NCBI RefSeq assembly: GCF_030127105.1
Contig: NZ_CP126161.1
Span: 1,116,001 to 1,180,000 of the forward strand
Reading direction: 5' to 3'
Source of the DNA: Haloarcula pelagica
Lineage (GTDB): Archaea > Halobacteriota > Halobacteria > Halobacteriales > Haloarculaceae
Length of the DNA stretch: 64,000 nucleotides
Each line of letters starts with the position of its first letter. The stretch's first letter is position 1. Of this stretch, positions 54,513-64,000 are shown piece by piece. The notes under the pieces are model-generated. The model ran no database searches and was not told where the DNA came from. It saw nothing but the letters and a program-made list of their open reading frames with translations. Position numbers and translations under genes: made by a program.

Positions 54513-55877
54513 ATGCGCCGCCGAGCCCTCCTTACTATACTAGCGACTGGTGCAACCGCGATAGCCGGTTGTGGTGATCTGACCGACAACGCCAGACCGA
54601 CTTCGAATAGAACCGGGACAACAGACGCGACCTACACAGACTCCCGTCAGACTGGAGACGATGGGGAGTCCGTGCCCCTCTCGTTTGCTAACGAAATCGG
54701 TGATGAAACCCGGACCCGCTGTCGTCGCGCACTCACCCGGGCAACATCGATACTGGGGGAGTCATTGTCACAACCAATACACGTCGAAAACTTCTCGCCA
54801 GGTTTGTCCAGGCCGCATCTACCCGCTGAGTATACCGGTATCGCTTTTGGTGCCCCTCGATCAAATGTTAATCCGCCAGCGGATATTGAGATACCGGGTG
54901 CACTGGGTTACTACGATGAGTCACGGCGGACACTGGCAATAGCAGACCCTGCGGAACTACCTGACACTGTGTTTGATGACGTAGCGGGAGTTCCCGAATT
55001 CTCGACTGCGTCTTTCCCGAGTGACCCGTTTCTGGCACACGAACTCGTCCACGCCATCCAACACGACGCGACGACGGTTGCGTCACTGCCGGATATCCCC
55101 GACGCACTGGCTGCCCGACAGGGTGTCGTTGAGGGAACAGCGGAATACGTTGAGGGCCGTTACCGAACTGCCTGTTCGGAAGAGACATTCCATCCGTGTA
55201 CCGTCCGCGAGTCGGCTCTTCGTATCGCGGACGTCCCTCTCTGGCTGATTCCGGGCCGCCTTCCGTATATCAATGGATCGGCGTTCGCACACGAGACGCT
55301 TCAGCGAGGTGGATGGGACCTGCTATGGGAAAAAACTCGAACACCACCGGAGACGGCTGTCGAAATTATGTTTCCAGACATACACTACAACGGTGGGTTC
55401 ACTCTGTCACAACTCTCTCCCCATCCATCACGCAGCGAGAACTGGGAACGGTCGGCGATAGGCCAACTTGGTGTGAATGCACTTTACCTCAAACTTCGGG
55501 CACATGATATCGCCGACCCGACAGATGCCGATGCGGCAACCGACCCGGACCTGACAACCGAAACCGGCATCGAACACGCGTTCAGACACGACCTCCTCCG
55601 CGAGTGGCGTGGTGACTACATGACGACGTACATCAGTGAAAACAATCGCATCGCCACACACTGGACCACTAGCTGGGCCGATACGCAGACTGCACGGGAG
55701 ATAACCGACGCCATCGTCGCCACCTACGACCAACGAGCGAGAAGCGATGACATCGGTTGGCAAGTCGGGAACGGATTCGTGACCGTAGATCGTACCGATA
55801 CCACGGTTGAGTTTGCCTACGCACCTTCTCAGGAGGCGATATCGACGATCTCTACCGCAGAGACACAGTCGGATTGA
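54513..55877 (+). CDS. Hvo_1808-like surface lipoprotein with zinc-protease motif
   Basis: A 454-residue secreted protein. The N-terminus is a basic signal with lipobox AIAGC (MRRRALLTILATGATAIAGC). After a Thr-rich linker comes a domain with the zinc motif HELVHAIQHD near residue 178 and a downstream Glu in GVVEGTAEYVEGRY, the two-helix metal site of gluzincin-like proteases. This matches the Hvo_1808 surface protein family. Probably anchored outside the cell, with an unknown peptide substrate. Its stop lies directly beside a decayed duplication. Confidence 0.8.
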   Translation: MRRRALLTILATGATAIAGCGDLTDNARPTSNRTGTTDATYTDSRQTGDDGESVPLSFANEIGDETRTRCRRALTRATSILGESLSQPIHVENFSPGLSRPHLPAEYTGIAFGAPRSNVNPPADIEIPGALGYYDESRRTLAIADPAELPDTVFDDVAGVPEFSTASFPSDPFLAHELVHAIQHDATTVASLPDIPDALAARQGVVEGTAEYVEGRYRTACSEETFHPCTVRESALRIADVPLWLIPGRLPYINGSAFAHETLQRGGWDLLWEKTRTPPETAVEIMFPDIHYNGGFTLSQLSPHPSRSENWERSAIGQLGVNALYLKLRAHDIADPTDADAATDPDLTTETGIEHAFRHDLLREWRGDYMTTYISENNRIATHWTTSWADTQTAREITDAIVATYDQRARSDDIGWQVGNGFVTVDRTDTTVEFAYAPSQEAISTISTAETQSD

Positions 55878-55879
55878 TC

Positions 55880-56871
55880 CACCGTCAGAGAGTTGTTCGT
55901 ACCCGTTCGTCGTCTCTGTCCGGATTCGCTCGCCGGTTCGAGAGTCAAGCCCAACGAGTCGAAGTTCGTCATACACGCTGTCCCGTCGGGACCCACGGGC
56001 CGCCAGCGCGTGCACTCCCCCCAGAAGCAGGAAGCTGACGACGCCAACATACCACCACCATCGTCAACCACGTAGCGCGAGTCGGAGTGCAGCGACGACG
56101 GGTCAAACGAAACCGCCTGCGTCTCGGTCAGTTACAGATGTCGGTGACGTCTCACTGCCCGTCGATGGGCTCGCTACGGGGTCTTGGTCCCCTCACGGAT
56201 AGACGGAAGTCGACCGATAATCCTCCGAATTAGGCTGTTCTCGCCGTCGTCGGTACTACTCTTGAACCGAGTGAACGAAATTGCGCCAATACGAACGAGT
56301 CCGAGACTGGCGAGGACAAGCCCAAGCCGTTGCATAGTTACAGCGGCCAACCGCCGCCAGTCCCGTGATATGTGTCAGCGGTGCCACAATATACTTGGCC
56401 GAGCCAGGCCACCCCTCTGGTGTACCCGGGTGCGGCACTACGGAGTACATCACTCAGCGCATCATACGTCGCTACTAAACCTATCAGATATAGTGGCTTT
56501 GTGGGAAGCCGAATGATCTTCGGAAGTACGCTTTCCTCTCTCGCCTGACTTATGACAACCATCACAACGATGACGTACAGAATAGTTCCGAGTGTCCCGT
56601 CGAATCGCCCTGTTGTCTCAATCGGAAGTGAGAGCGCACCTGTCAGTCTCCCAAGTGGGACGCCCGGAACGAACAGAGAGAACAGTAAATCAAAACGGTT
56701 CTGTTGGACCGATTCCATGGATTGCAGGATTGAGGAGCGTGCTCCACCGAGTGTGCTGATCACCACGACCGAAAGCGCGAGGTTACTGAACCACTCGCCG
56801 GTCAGGGACTCCCACTGAGGCTGCAGATTTCTGGCGCACGCATCAAGAAATCCGGCGGCATCACCTTTCAC
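55880..56871 (-). pseudogene. decayed copy of the permease/beta-propeller pair at 61.3-64 kb
   Basis: From 56871 the frame LTGEWFSNLALSVVVISTLG, FDGTLGTILYVIVVMVVISQ, LIGLVATYDALSDVLRSAAP and GTGGGWP aligns with the intact permease at 62.6-64 kb. A stop at 56338 and frameshifts follow, after which MQRLGLVLASLGLVR, TDRDAGGFV and RWWWYVGVVSFLLLG can still be read. The sequence then joins abruptly to GLDSRTGERIRTETTNGYEQ, which matches the beta-propeller gene there. The middle of the permease and most of the propeller are deleted. Confidence 0.8.
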
Positions 56872-56884
56872 GCTTCACTAAACA

Positions 56885-57262
56885 CTACCGTAAATAACCC
56901 AACTCAGAGGCAGTGAGAAACACACCGAATCCGACAGCCCCCATCACCGAAACAGCAACAATGGCCGTTTTTCCGCCTGCGATAAATGTCAAGAGGGCGA
57001 CAACTAGGAGAACCACAAGGACGGTCCAATCAATCCACGCAGGTTCTCCATTGGCATAGTGTGAGCGAAAGAGACTACGGCCCATGCCCTGAATATCATA
57101 CCCAGTCAGATAATATTTCGGTCGGTCAAACACAATATATTCGGTCACGTCCGCGGTCGCGTTCAAATAGATGATTTCGGGAAATGTTGAAAGCAAACAG
57201 GTGAGCCGTGGATGGATACACCCAATTCGTGCAGCAAACAGCGTCTGATATATTCCGGACAT
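56885..57262 (-). CDS. membrane protein fragment, possible remnant
   Basis: A 125-codon frame. Residues 75-120 hold two hydrophobic segments (WTVLVVLLVVALLTFIAGG, AIVAVSVMGAVGFGVFLTAS), preceded by a polar part with EYIVFDRPKYYLTG. It lies 13 bases upstream of the decayed permease copy on the same strand and may be another piece of that duplicated block or a separate small protein. No family recognised. Confidence 0.4.
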   Translation of the reverse strand: MSGIYQTLFAARIGCIHPRLTCLLSTFPEIIYLNATADVTEYIVFDRPKYYLTGYDIQGMGRSLFRSHYANGEPAWIDWTVLVVLLVVALLTFIAGGKTAIVAVSVMGAVGFGVFLTASELGYLR

Positions 57263-57474
57263 GTCGATCCCAGGTACATCTAGCCGTGGTTCGAAGATAA
57301 GCGATTACCAGAGGATGTCCGACACGGAACAGTACAATAGCCCCTGCAAACCCACTGCCCTACGCGGACTCGGCCTGTGTAATGACCTTCATCGCTCTCT
57401 CAGGCGGTGTTCTCGACCGACTTCAGCCCCGAGGAAGATAACGTTAATAACGACTCACTTAGACTATCCGTCAG

Positions 57475-57717
57475 ATGAAACTCGTCGGCAAGTACCTTGG
57501 CCACCGTCGAATCGGGCCGCTAATATTCGCTCTCGCCGCTGGGGCGGTCACGTGGGCTGTTCGGGGAGTCGACAGCGAACCCGCTGTCGCTGTTGTCGTC
57601 GTCTCGCTCTCGACATACCTAGTCGTTGCACTTATCTATCGAATTGACGGTTCTCAGAGGGTCACAGAGCGGACCAAACAGATACTGATAGACATCGTGA
57701 CGTTTTTTATGCCGTGA
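57475..57717 (+). CDS. small two-helix membrane protein
   Basis: An 80-residue protein (MKLVGKYLGHRRIGPLIFAL, WAVRGVDSEPAVAVVVVSLS, a C-terminal RVTERTKQILIDIVTFF). An acgttaataa box lies about 27 bases before the ATG, the leaderless layout seen at many genes here. No family recognised. Confidence 0.6.
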   Translation: MKLVGKYLGHRRIGPLIFALAAGAVTWAVRGVDSEPAVAVVVVSLSTYLVVALIYRIDGSQRVTERTKQILIDIVTFFMP

Positions 57718-57791
57718 CGCCCCAGTAGAGCGACACGCTAGGAGGGGGCCGCTGGCTCGGTTGCTACCAGCGTGGGCGGCTGAAAACGGGT

Positions 57792-58004
57792 CTATCCGTC
57801 ACGCTTCCTTCTGTGCGGTATTGACCCCGTAGTGGACGGAAATATACAGAAACCCACCACGACCGCGTCGAAAAGTATCGATTCGCTGTGGAACGTCCCT
57901 ATGAGGCACATAGATACACCAAGCCCAACGGCGACGAGAACGGCGTACGCGACGGGCGAAAGCGTCCGTCTCCAAGACTCGCTCCGTATTTGCGAGCACT
58001 GCAA
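57792..58004 (-). CDS. possible small membrane protein
   Basis: A 70-codon frame with two hydrophobic stretches (SPVAYAVLVAVGLGVSMCLI, ILFDAVVVGFCIF) and a basic tail. It lies 70 bases downstream of the GIDE-like gene on the same strand. No family recognised; could be spurious. Confidence 0.4.
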   Translation of the reverse strand: MQCSQIRSESWRRTLSPVAYAVLVAVGLGVSMCLIGTFHSESILFDAVVVGFCIFPSTTGSIPHRRKRDG

Positions 58005-58073
58005 GGCTGTACCCGCTTGCTCCCGTGTCGTACGTCCAGTCGCGGTGAGTCCTTCCCCGAGAGAGCCAACTCG

Positions 58074-58985
58074 TTACCTTCGAATCCACTTCAGGAAGAT
58101 GTCCACGTCCTGGGTGAAGCGGTATGCACCGTAGATAATCCAGCCGACAATCAGTCCCCCAAGGGGAAGGTACCACCCGAACCAGAGCCCGACAGCGACG
58201 ACGAGCAACCCCGTTATAAGAGTGCCCTTTCGCAAGGCTCGTCGTCGGAGCCAGCGCCGGTGTCCGTTGAACCCACCGTCTGAGAGCAGCAGCGGCGACT
58301 CGTTGCTCCCGCGCAAAACCGGATCGCCCCGCTCGAACTGGACTTTGCCGCTAACGTTAACCGTAGTTCCCTCCAGCAGCGGGCGCGTCTCTAGTAGATA
58401 GCGATCCAGGTCGACTCCGTCGTTATGGCGCTGCACGTGACCGGCGAACCGCTTGAACGAGCGATGCTCCGTGCTGTCGCGCAGAAAGGTGTACCACGAG
58501 TCCCAGAGATAGACCGAAAACCGATCGGGCTTCGTGATGCCGCCTATCTCTAGATTTTCCAATGACTCGGTTTCGGTCGCCTCGCGGAGCCAGGTCGGGT
58601 CGATGCGGATGTTCTGACCGTCGACAGCGACACTGAATCGACCCCACTCGATACCGGAGGCGAAGGTGTGCCACCGCTGGTGCTCCCAGCCCCAGTCCTC
58701 GATAGTGAGGTTGCTGTTGGTGTTATCGGGAAAGCGGGCACGCCACAGGTAGGCACCGACAGCTCTATTGGCGCCCTCAACGGCTGCTTCAGCCGTCCTG
58801 ACCGGGGTTTCGACCACCAGTTTGCCCGTGACTGTCACCGTCTCGTCCTCGATAAACGGGGGCGTGTCGGTGCCGGCCGACGGAAGCGAGCGGAGGACTG
58901 ACAAAGCGGTGAGCGTGCGGTAGCCGTGAGCGAGTACGACCATCATCAGGGCGGCAACGCCGATGACGACAATTATGGGGGGCAT
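58074..58985 (-). CDS. GIDE-like (E3-ligase-type ectodomain) membrane protein
   Basis: A 303-residue protein from the ATG at 58985. An N-terminal helix (PPIIVVIGVAALMMVVLAHG) leads to a central domain of about 200 residues with EDETVTVTGKLVVETPVRTA, YLWRARFPDN and RIDPTWLREATE, then RRALRKGTLITGLLVVAVGL and a second hairpin of helices. This is the layout of the GIDE domain first named in mitochondrial MUL1-type proteins, found in haloarchaea without a RING finger. A ttttaataatt box 26-30 bases upstream fixes this start. Function unknown. Confidence 0.7.
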   Translation of the reverse strand: MPPIIVVIGVAALMMVVLAHGYRTLTALSVLRSLPSAGTDTPPFIEDETVTVTGKLVVETPVRTAEAAVEGANRAVGAYLWRARFPDNTNSNLTIEDWGWEHQRWHTFASGIEWGRFSVAVDGQNIRIDPTWLREATETESLENLEIGGITKPDRFSVYLWDSWYTFLRDSTEHRSFKRFAGHVQRHNDGVDLDRYLLETRPLLEGTTVNVSGKVQFERGDPVLRGSNESPLLLSDGGFNGHRRWLRRRALRKGTLITGLLVVAVGLWFGWYLPLGGLIVGWIIYGAYRFTQDVDIFLKWIRR

Positions 58986-59493
58986 CGGGAGACGAACTCG
59001 GCTGGAATTATTAAAACGGTCGTTGTTAGATTCACGGACTAACTCCAGGGTAGTTCGAATGACTGGCACACTTCTGCGGGGGAAGAGGAGGTCGCCATCC
59101 CCCAGCGCTAACTCGACATCGACGATAGTCGCTGCAGACAGTGGCGGTACCGGTTCGACAGCAGAGGGTGCGTAGTGAGAGAAACTGTTCGCGCGTACCG
59201 GCGATGAGCGTCGAGATGCACGGCCCGTTCATCCAGTGTACTCAAAGATGAACGGGCGCTCGGGACTCCTGACGAGCGTCATCCAGCGATTGATACGAAA
59301 CTGTATCGTGCGGGATGAGAGAATCGTGTCACAACTGCGGCACAGTCGGAAGGCCAGTGGTCTCCTGCTTGTGCTTCGGGACAGTCCCGAACGGGCCGCA
59401 GTAACTGGTCTGAAGTCGTACCGCAGAGAGAAGCGTCAGGGAGCGATGACGAGGGCTGCAACTGGCGGTCGGAGCGACCGCCGTATCGGGCGC
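58986..59493. other. gap with one promoter, otherwise empty
   Basis: About 510 bases. The 5' end carries the TATA-like box of the GIDE-like gene. A minus-strand and a plus-strand short frame exist, but neither resembles a haloarchaeal protein. Confidence 0.4.
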
Positions 59494-60711
59494 CTACTCG
59501 TCGCCGATGGATTCGGCGATATCGATCACTTCAGACTCGTTCACTGTCCCTGAGACCGTGTACTCGCTGTTGTCATGGTGCCAGGCGAGCATCACGGTAG
59601 TGGAATCACCGTTGTCGAACTCGGTGTACCAGCCGGTCTGATTCCCGACTTCGACGGTCTCGAACCGGTCGCTCTCACTGTAGTTGAACCCGCTGGTAGA
59701 CTTGTGACCGACCCGTATGGTCTCGTTCGCGTCAGTCGTATACTTAAGACTGAGCGAGGTGTTCCCATCGTTTTCGACGATATAGCCGTGGTCAAAGCTG
59801 TACTCGTCCGGCAGGTCCGGGGATGGAACGTCCTGCGTCGCATTCGACCGCAGTGCAGACAGCGACTCGTAATCCGTCATCTCGAACCCTGAGTGGCCCG
59901 GCTCCTCGGCGTCGTCCGGGATGTCGATGGTGAACCGCTCGTCAGATAGCGACTCGTTCAGACTCACGTTCCGGTAGTCCTGTGTGGTCTCGACCGTGTG
60001 GTTCTCGGAGTTGGCTACCATATGAGCCTTCTCGAGGAAGTAGCTGTCCGTGTCGAGCCAGAGAGTGACGGTGACCTCGCCGGTGGCAGCCATGGCATCG
60101 AGATCTGGTTTGAGCGAGAGCCGGTATGTCTCTTCGCCGTCGAGTCGCTCGCGTCCCTCGAATGTGGCTTCACTGTTGTTGACGATGCTCGAGAGGCCGG
60201 TGACATCGGCCGGTCGGTCGCTGAACGAGGAGTTGTAGCGATGGACCGTATTATCCTCGACGCTGTACGACACCACACCGCTCTCGTTGCGAACGCTGAT
60301 GAACTCGTTAGATGTCGCTGACTGCGCGTACTCAGACGTGCGTTCAGTCCGCATTCGGTCGTGCTCGTAGTCGACCCAGACGGTTCGCTCGGACGAGTAC
60401 GTCTGGTTTCCGTTCATCGTGCTATTCGTCTCGACGGTCATCACGAGCGTATCGAGTCTGTCAGTCCGGTTCTGGAACCGTGACACGAGATCGGCCGTCG
60501 TGATATTTTCGGAGTCATTTGTCGCCGTGTTGGCGCCCGCCTCGCCGTCGTCGGCCGCATCTGGTGTGTCGGCGGTTGTATCCATAGAGGGCTGTGCAGC
60601 TGCCGGGGCTGCTTGGTGGGAGACCGCCGTAGTGGCGGTCACGCCAGCCAGCAGCAGGAGCGACCCCATCAGCACCGCCGCCAGTGGGGTCTTGAGTCTT
60701 TCAGGGCTCAT
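59494..60711 (-). CDS. LolA-like secreted protein (outer membrane lipoprotein-sorting family)
   Basis: A 405-residue protein with a signal helix (LAAVLMGSLLLLAGVTATTA), an acidic Thr-rich linker, then a LolA-like beta domain: TLVMTVETNSTMNGNQTYSS, RTVWVDYEHDRMRTE, VVSYSVEDNTVHRYNSS, EATFEGRERLDGEETYRLSL, and WLDTDSYFLEKAHMV. A second domain of about 130 residues begins near EMTDYESLSALRS and includes the TGWYTEFDNGD segment. Such proteins are exported in haloarchaea, and their ligand is unknown. It is the intact relative of the tail of the chimera at 45.3-46.9 kb. Confidence 0.78.
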   Translation of the reverse strand: MSPERLKTPLAAVLMGSLLLLAGVTATTAVSHQAAPAAAQPSMDTTADTPDAADDGEAGANTATNDSENITTADLVSRFQNRTDRLDTLVMTVETNSTMNGNQTYSSERTVWVDYEHDRMRTERTSEYAQSATSNEFISVRNESGVVSYSVEDNTVHRYNSSFSDRPADVTGLSSIVNNSEATFEGRERLDGEETYRLSLKPDLDAMAATGEVTVTLWLDTDSYFLEKAHMVANSENHTVETTQDYRNVSLNESLSDERFTIDIPDDAEEPGHSGFEMTDYESLSALRSNATQDVPSPDLPDEYSFDHGYIVENDGNTSLSLKYTTDANETIRVGHKSTSGFNYSESDRFETVEVGNQTGWYTEFDNGDSTTVMLAWHHDNSEYTVSGTVNESEVIDIAESIGDE

Positions 60712-61345
60712 GCACTCAGCACTTGCGACGGTACCGGCATAATAGCGCCAACAAATTGTCCCCGGGGGAAAGGGACCAGAAAATATATAAATGCACTCTC
60801 GCAGTCCAGATTGGCAGTCGTATCTCAGCAGTGGTTAGGTATTTCTGACCGAGTCCGCGAGTATACTGTCTTGGGAGCGTACATCTCTCCCAACCGTTCC
60901 TACATCACGTTCGAAAGCCGGCCCACATCTGTCTTCCGAGCGTCAATCCACTCAGGATTCTAGTCAAGTGCTCGTCGTTCAGGTGCTGCATAGCTCAGCG
61001 CGTGCATGTAACCTTATTAGCTTCGGGCGTTGCCGTTGACGACCCTCTCGCTGTGTGTGGGGTCCTGAAGATTTGTGACGCTGAGTTGCGGACCATTCTG
61101 ATGGGTTCCGGTCCCCGCTTGAGCCACTCTCTCCCTGCGATTGCCCGCGCACCCCATCATCGTTAGGGTCGAACCCAACTCCAGTTTGGCGGGCCATGCC
61201 CACGCCCGACTGCGTTCTTTTTCTTTATATCGTATCACGGATCATCTGTCAGCAAGAGACGTGTATCTACATGCGGCCGTCGTCGACTTAGCGAGAGCGA
61301 ACGACATGTTGTCCGGACCTGGACCGCACTGGAATCCATTTATTC
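60712..61345. other. gap without a supported gene
   Basis: About 630 bases. A tttatatatttt box on the minus strand at about 60781-60792 is a candidate promoter for the LolA-like gene, with a leader of about 50 bases. Minus-strand frames at 60.98-61.24 kb are basic and Gln-rich, with no recognised family. No RNA gene seen. Confidence 0.4.
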
Positions 61346-62594
61346 TTATTCAGGCAGGTCGCCGAGGATTCTGAGATCATCAATATGGGTGGCTGTGAAG
61401 AATACAGCTTCGTTGACAAGCACCGGTGGTAACGTCACATGGTGGTCGAAGCCTAGCTCAAAGGAATAGTGCCAGCGCAACTCGCCTGACTCACGAACGA
61501 ACGCACTGATTGTCTCCTTTCCGAGAGCGTATTCGGGATCGCTGACCGGGAACACGACCGTTTCGCTCCCAACACAGATACCTACCCCGGAAGGGTAGGA
61601 CGCTGAAATATCGCGGCGCCATCGTTTCGTTCCAGTTCCCCTGTCGATCGCAACGGTGCTGGATGCGCTGGTAACGAATACGGTACCATCGCCGACGGCA
61701 ACCGTCCGAGAGGACGTGTTATTGAGCTCACTGAACGGACCGAATTCGTGTCGCCGATCGCCAGTTTCCCTGTCATGGACAGCGAGCGTACGGTCGCTGG
61801 AGACGAACACTCCCTCCTGGGTCGCAACGGGCGCAGCGGATTCGGATGTGGATGCGAGTTTCACTCCGCCAGCGCTCCGAGCCGTCAACCATCGAGAAGG
61901 CGACGAGAGACGGCGCTCCTTCTACGCTTCCGAGACTCAGCGAACACGCGCGCGTCGCGCACTGCTGGCGCACGGAAGACTTGGTTTACTGCGTCGGTTT
62001 CCCAGCGTTTCTCCCCGCCGGTTGCCCCGAACGCTTCGATGCCGTTCTCAGAAGCGACCAGCACTGTCTCGGTGACGTCGTCTGCGACGAGTTGTTCGTA
62101 GCCGTGTGTCGTTTCCGTCCAGATTCGCTCGCCGGTTCGGGAATCGAGCGCGACGAGTTCTGTGTCGTACGCTACGATGCATCGGTCGTCAACGATGATA
62201 GTCCCGTCTCCCCGCTGGCGTCGAGAGTGGTTCGCCACTGTTCGGTGCCGTTCTGTGCATCAACTACAATCGCGCTGCCCTCGTTGCTGGGGTCGAAGTT
62301 CGTTCTGTATACTGCTCCATGGGACACCGCGGGCTGCCAGCGGGTATAATCTTCCGACGTCCATGCTATATCCCCTCGCAACGGCGCGGAGACGTTCGGC
62401 GCGAACGTATTTGACCCGTTGGCACCATACTGGGTCCACTCCCCCGTAGGAACGTCTGACAGGGCCGAATCCGAATTCGATGACCGGAGCATCGATTGAC
62501 ACCCCGAGAATGCACTCGCGCTGACAACTGCCGTCGACAGGAACGCTCTTCGGTTTATATCTGGTACCGAAATGCGGCGAGACGAATCGCTCAT
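61346..62594 (-). pseudogene. PQQ-like beta-propeller lipoprotein gene with several frameshifts
   Basis: From the ATG at 62594: a signal with twin Arg (NRRAFLSTAVVSA) and lipobox FSGC, then propeller blades such as GEWTQYGANGSNTFAP, IVVDAQNGTEQWRTTLDASG, LVALDSRTGERIWTETTHGY, AFSMVDGSERWRS, VHDRETGDRRHEFG and AIDRGTGTKRWRRD. The frame is lost near the C-run at 62210-62213, again at about 61945-61960 and at about 61865-61890. Re-joined, it makes one extracellular protein of about 415 residues with W-docking repeats. The permease gene ends five bases upstream, and the pair forms an operon. Confidence 0.8.
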
Positions 62595-62599
62595 TGCTG

Positions 62600-64000
62600 C
62601 TACCGGACCTCCCGACGACGTCGATAGATGGCAGAGGCCAATGCCATGATGCCGAATCCAGCAAACAGCAGTGGGATATTGCTGCTGACTGAAGTCGGAT
62701 TCACACCGAGGAAATCTAGTGGTGGCACGCCATTCAATGGACCGATGTACCATAAAACGAGGTATACTATCTCGAAGAGTCTGGATGATTGACTCCAAAT
62801 CCCCGCCGCTACTGCGAGAGACGGGATGAAAATCACGGCTCCAAGGAAGCCGAGGATGATATCGAAATGACCAGCAGAGACAAGACTAGCGGTGACACCC
62901 AGTCCAACGATCGACGCTACGAGGACACCAGCCATCCATTCCGCTAGTACCTGGCCCAACGGCCGTCTAGACGACATAATGAGCGGAATAACCCGATTGC
63001 GTGCTGCGCGAACGCCGAGGTCAGACCAGACGAAAATCGGCCATACGAACGCCAGTGGAAGGAAAATCTCTCGAAGAATATGCGGAGAAATATTGACTAC
63101 ACCCAGGAGTAGAAAGCCGACCACTCCAACGTACCACCACCAGCGCTGGCCGCGTACCGCAAGCCGGAGTTCAGCACCGACGATTCGAACGAAACCGCCT
63201 GCATCTCGTTCAGTTACAGAAGTTAGTGACATCTCATCAGCTGTCGGTGGGTCCTCTACTGAGGCAGTGGTGCTTTCACCGACAAGCGGGAGGACACTAA
63301 TTATTCTCCACAGTTGGCTGGTCTCGCTGTCACCAGCGCTATTCTTGAATCGAGTGAACGAAACTGCGGCAACACGAACGAGTCCGAGACTGGCGAGGAC
63401 AAGCCCAAACCGTTGCATGTAAAGCCATACTGGCCAGCCGCCACCAGTCCAGCGATATGTTTCGGTGGTGCCACTATATATTTGTCCGAACGAGGCTGTC
63501 CCTCCGGTATATGCAGGTGCGACACTACGGAGTGCATCGCTCATCGCATCATACGTTGCTACTAAACCCGTTAGATCTAGCAGCTTTATAGAGAGCGGGA
63601 TGGCTTCCGGAAGTACGCCTTCTACTCTTGCTTGACTGATTATAACCATCGCAAGAACAAAATACAGAATATTCCCGAGTGTCCCGTCGAATCGCTCTGT
63701 TGTCTCAACCAGAAGTGAGAGCGCACCTATCAATCCCCCGAATGGAACGCCTAAAACGAACAGAGGAAAGAGCAAGTCAAACGGGTTTGTCGGGCCGATG
63801 CCATGGATTGCATGGTTGATGAGCGTGGCTCCCCCGAGTGCGCTGATAACCACAGTCGAAAGTGCGAGGTCGCTGACCCACTTGCCGGTCAGATACTCCC
63901 AGTCTGAGGTAGGCGTGCTAGCCACTAACTGATCAACGTTATATCGCCGGTCCCGAGAGAGCGAGTTCTTCAGAAGATAGAACCCACCAAATAACAGGAA
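62600..64000 (-). CDS. ABC-2 type multi-helix permease, start beyond the window edge
   Basis: A membrane protein with about eight helices visible, including WVSDLALSTVVISALGGATL, LGNILYFVLAMVIISQARVE, WWWYVGVVGFLLLGVVNISP and IPLLFAGFGIMALASAIYRR. The 63925 GTG is a possible start, but the same frame stays open to base 64000 (FLLFGGFYLLKNSLSRDRRY), so the true N-terminus is probably outside. It resembles the NosY/ABC-2 permeases paired with an ATPase and a beta-propeller lipoprotein. Overlap with the lipoprotein operon is five bases short of contact. The ATPase is not seen. Confidence 0.7.
   Translation of the reverse strand, partial: FLLFGGFYLLKNSLSRDRRYNVDQLVASTPTSDWEYLTGKWVSDLALSTVVISALGGATLINHAIHGIGPTNPFDLLFPLFVLGVPFGGLIGALSLLVETTERFDGTLGNILYFVLAMVIISQARVEGVLPEAIPLSIKLLDLTGLVATYDAMSDALRSVAPAYTGGTASFGQIYSGTTETYRWTGGGWPVWLYMQRFGLVLASLGLVRVAAVSFTRFKNSAGDSETSQLWRIISVLPLVGESTTASVEDPPTADEMSLTSVTERDAGGFVRIVGAELRLAVRGQRWWWYVGVVGFLLLGVVNISPHILREIFLPLAFVWPIFVWSDLGVRAARNRVIPLIMSSRRPLGQVLAEWMAGVLVASIVGLGVTASLVSAGHFDIILGFLGAVIFIPSLAVAAGIWSQSSRLFEIVYLVLWYIGPLNGVPPLDFLGVNPTSVSSNIPLLFAGFGIMALASAIYRRRREVR

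Noticed and set aside
60979..61238. Minus-strand frames of about 74 codons near 61 kb.
   Set aside because: Basic, Gln-rich and without homology I can recognise; reported only as a gap.

Overview
The window is from a halophilic archaeon (class Halobacteria), probably a large replicon with a heavy accessory load. The evidence is high GC, strongly acidic proteins, ATG starts lying 25-35 nt after TATA-like boxes (leaderless style), twin-arginine lipobox signal peptides, an AglB-type oligosaccharyltransferase, TrmB and HTH_10 regulators, SWIM and ArdC proteins, and haloarchaea-specific families. I could not identify a species. I saw no tRNA, rRNA, CRISPR array or intact transposase.

Layout. 0.1-6.4 kb is a protein glycosylation remnant: a GT-C membrane protein, an AglB-like protein with a C-terminal LamG-like domain, a DUF457 membrane hydrolase and a decayed aglF nucleotidyltransferase. 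6.4-20.8 kb is an accessory element. It carries small hypothetical genes, a coiled-coil protein, three direct copies of a ~100 bp structured repeat separating a regulator/TumE-like toxin pair from an ATPase-nuclease, and a six-gene minus-strand operon for a type IV secretion-like DNA-transfer machine (VirB4-type ATPase, VirB6/TrbL-like and pilin-like proteins). A SWIM protein and a truncated TumE-like toxin follow. 20.8-29.6 kb is a complete sugar-uptake locus: binding protein, two permeases, ATPase, debranching-type glycosidase, two membrane proteins and TrmB. Two identical palindromes sit in its promoters.

29.6-45 kb mixes mobile and defence-type genes (ArdC-like protein, MazEF, HicBA, TumE with an HVO_A0114-type partner) with a drug-export type ABC pair, an HTH_10 regulator, an alpha/beta hydrolase, a class C beta-lactamase-like serine hydrolase, a methyltransferase, and queC beside an N-terminally truncated folE.

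45-64 kb is rich in breakpoints. It holds an in-frame fusion of an alcohol dehydrogenase head to a secreted LolA-like tail, two truncated genes meeting head-on at ~48.4 kb, a CPBP protease pseudogene, a degraded copy (55.9-56.9 kb) of the permease/beta-propeller pair at 61.3-64 kb, and a beta-propeller gene with several frameshifts. Intact genes between them include AzlCD, an Hvo_1808-like surface metalloprotein, a GIDE-like membrane protein and a LolA-like protein. The sugar locus and the transfer operon look functional. The right third looks like a zone of repeated recombination and gene decay.
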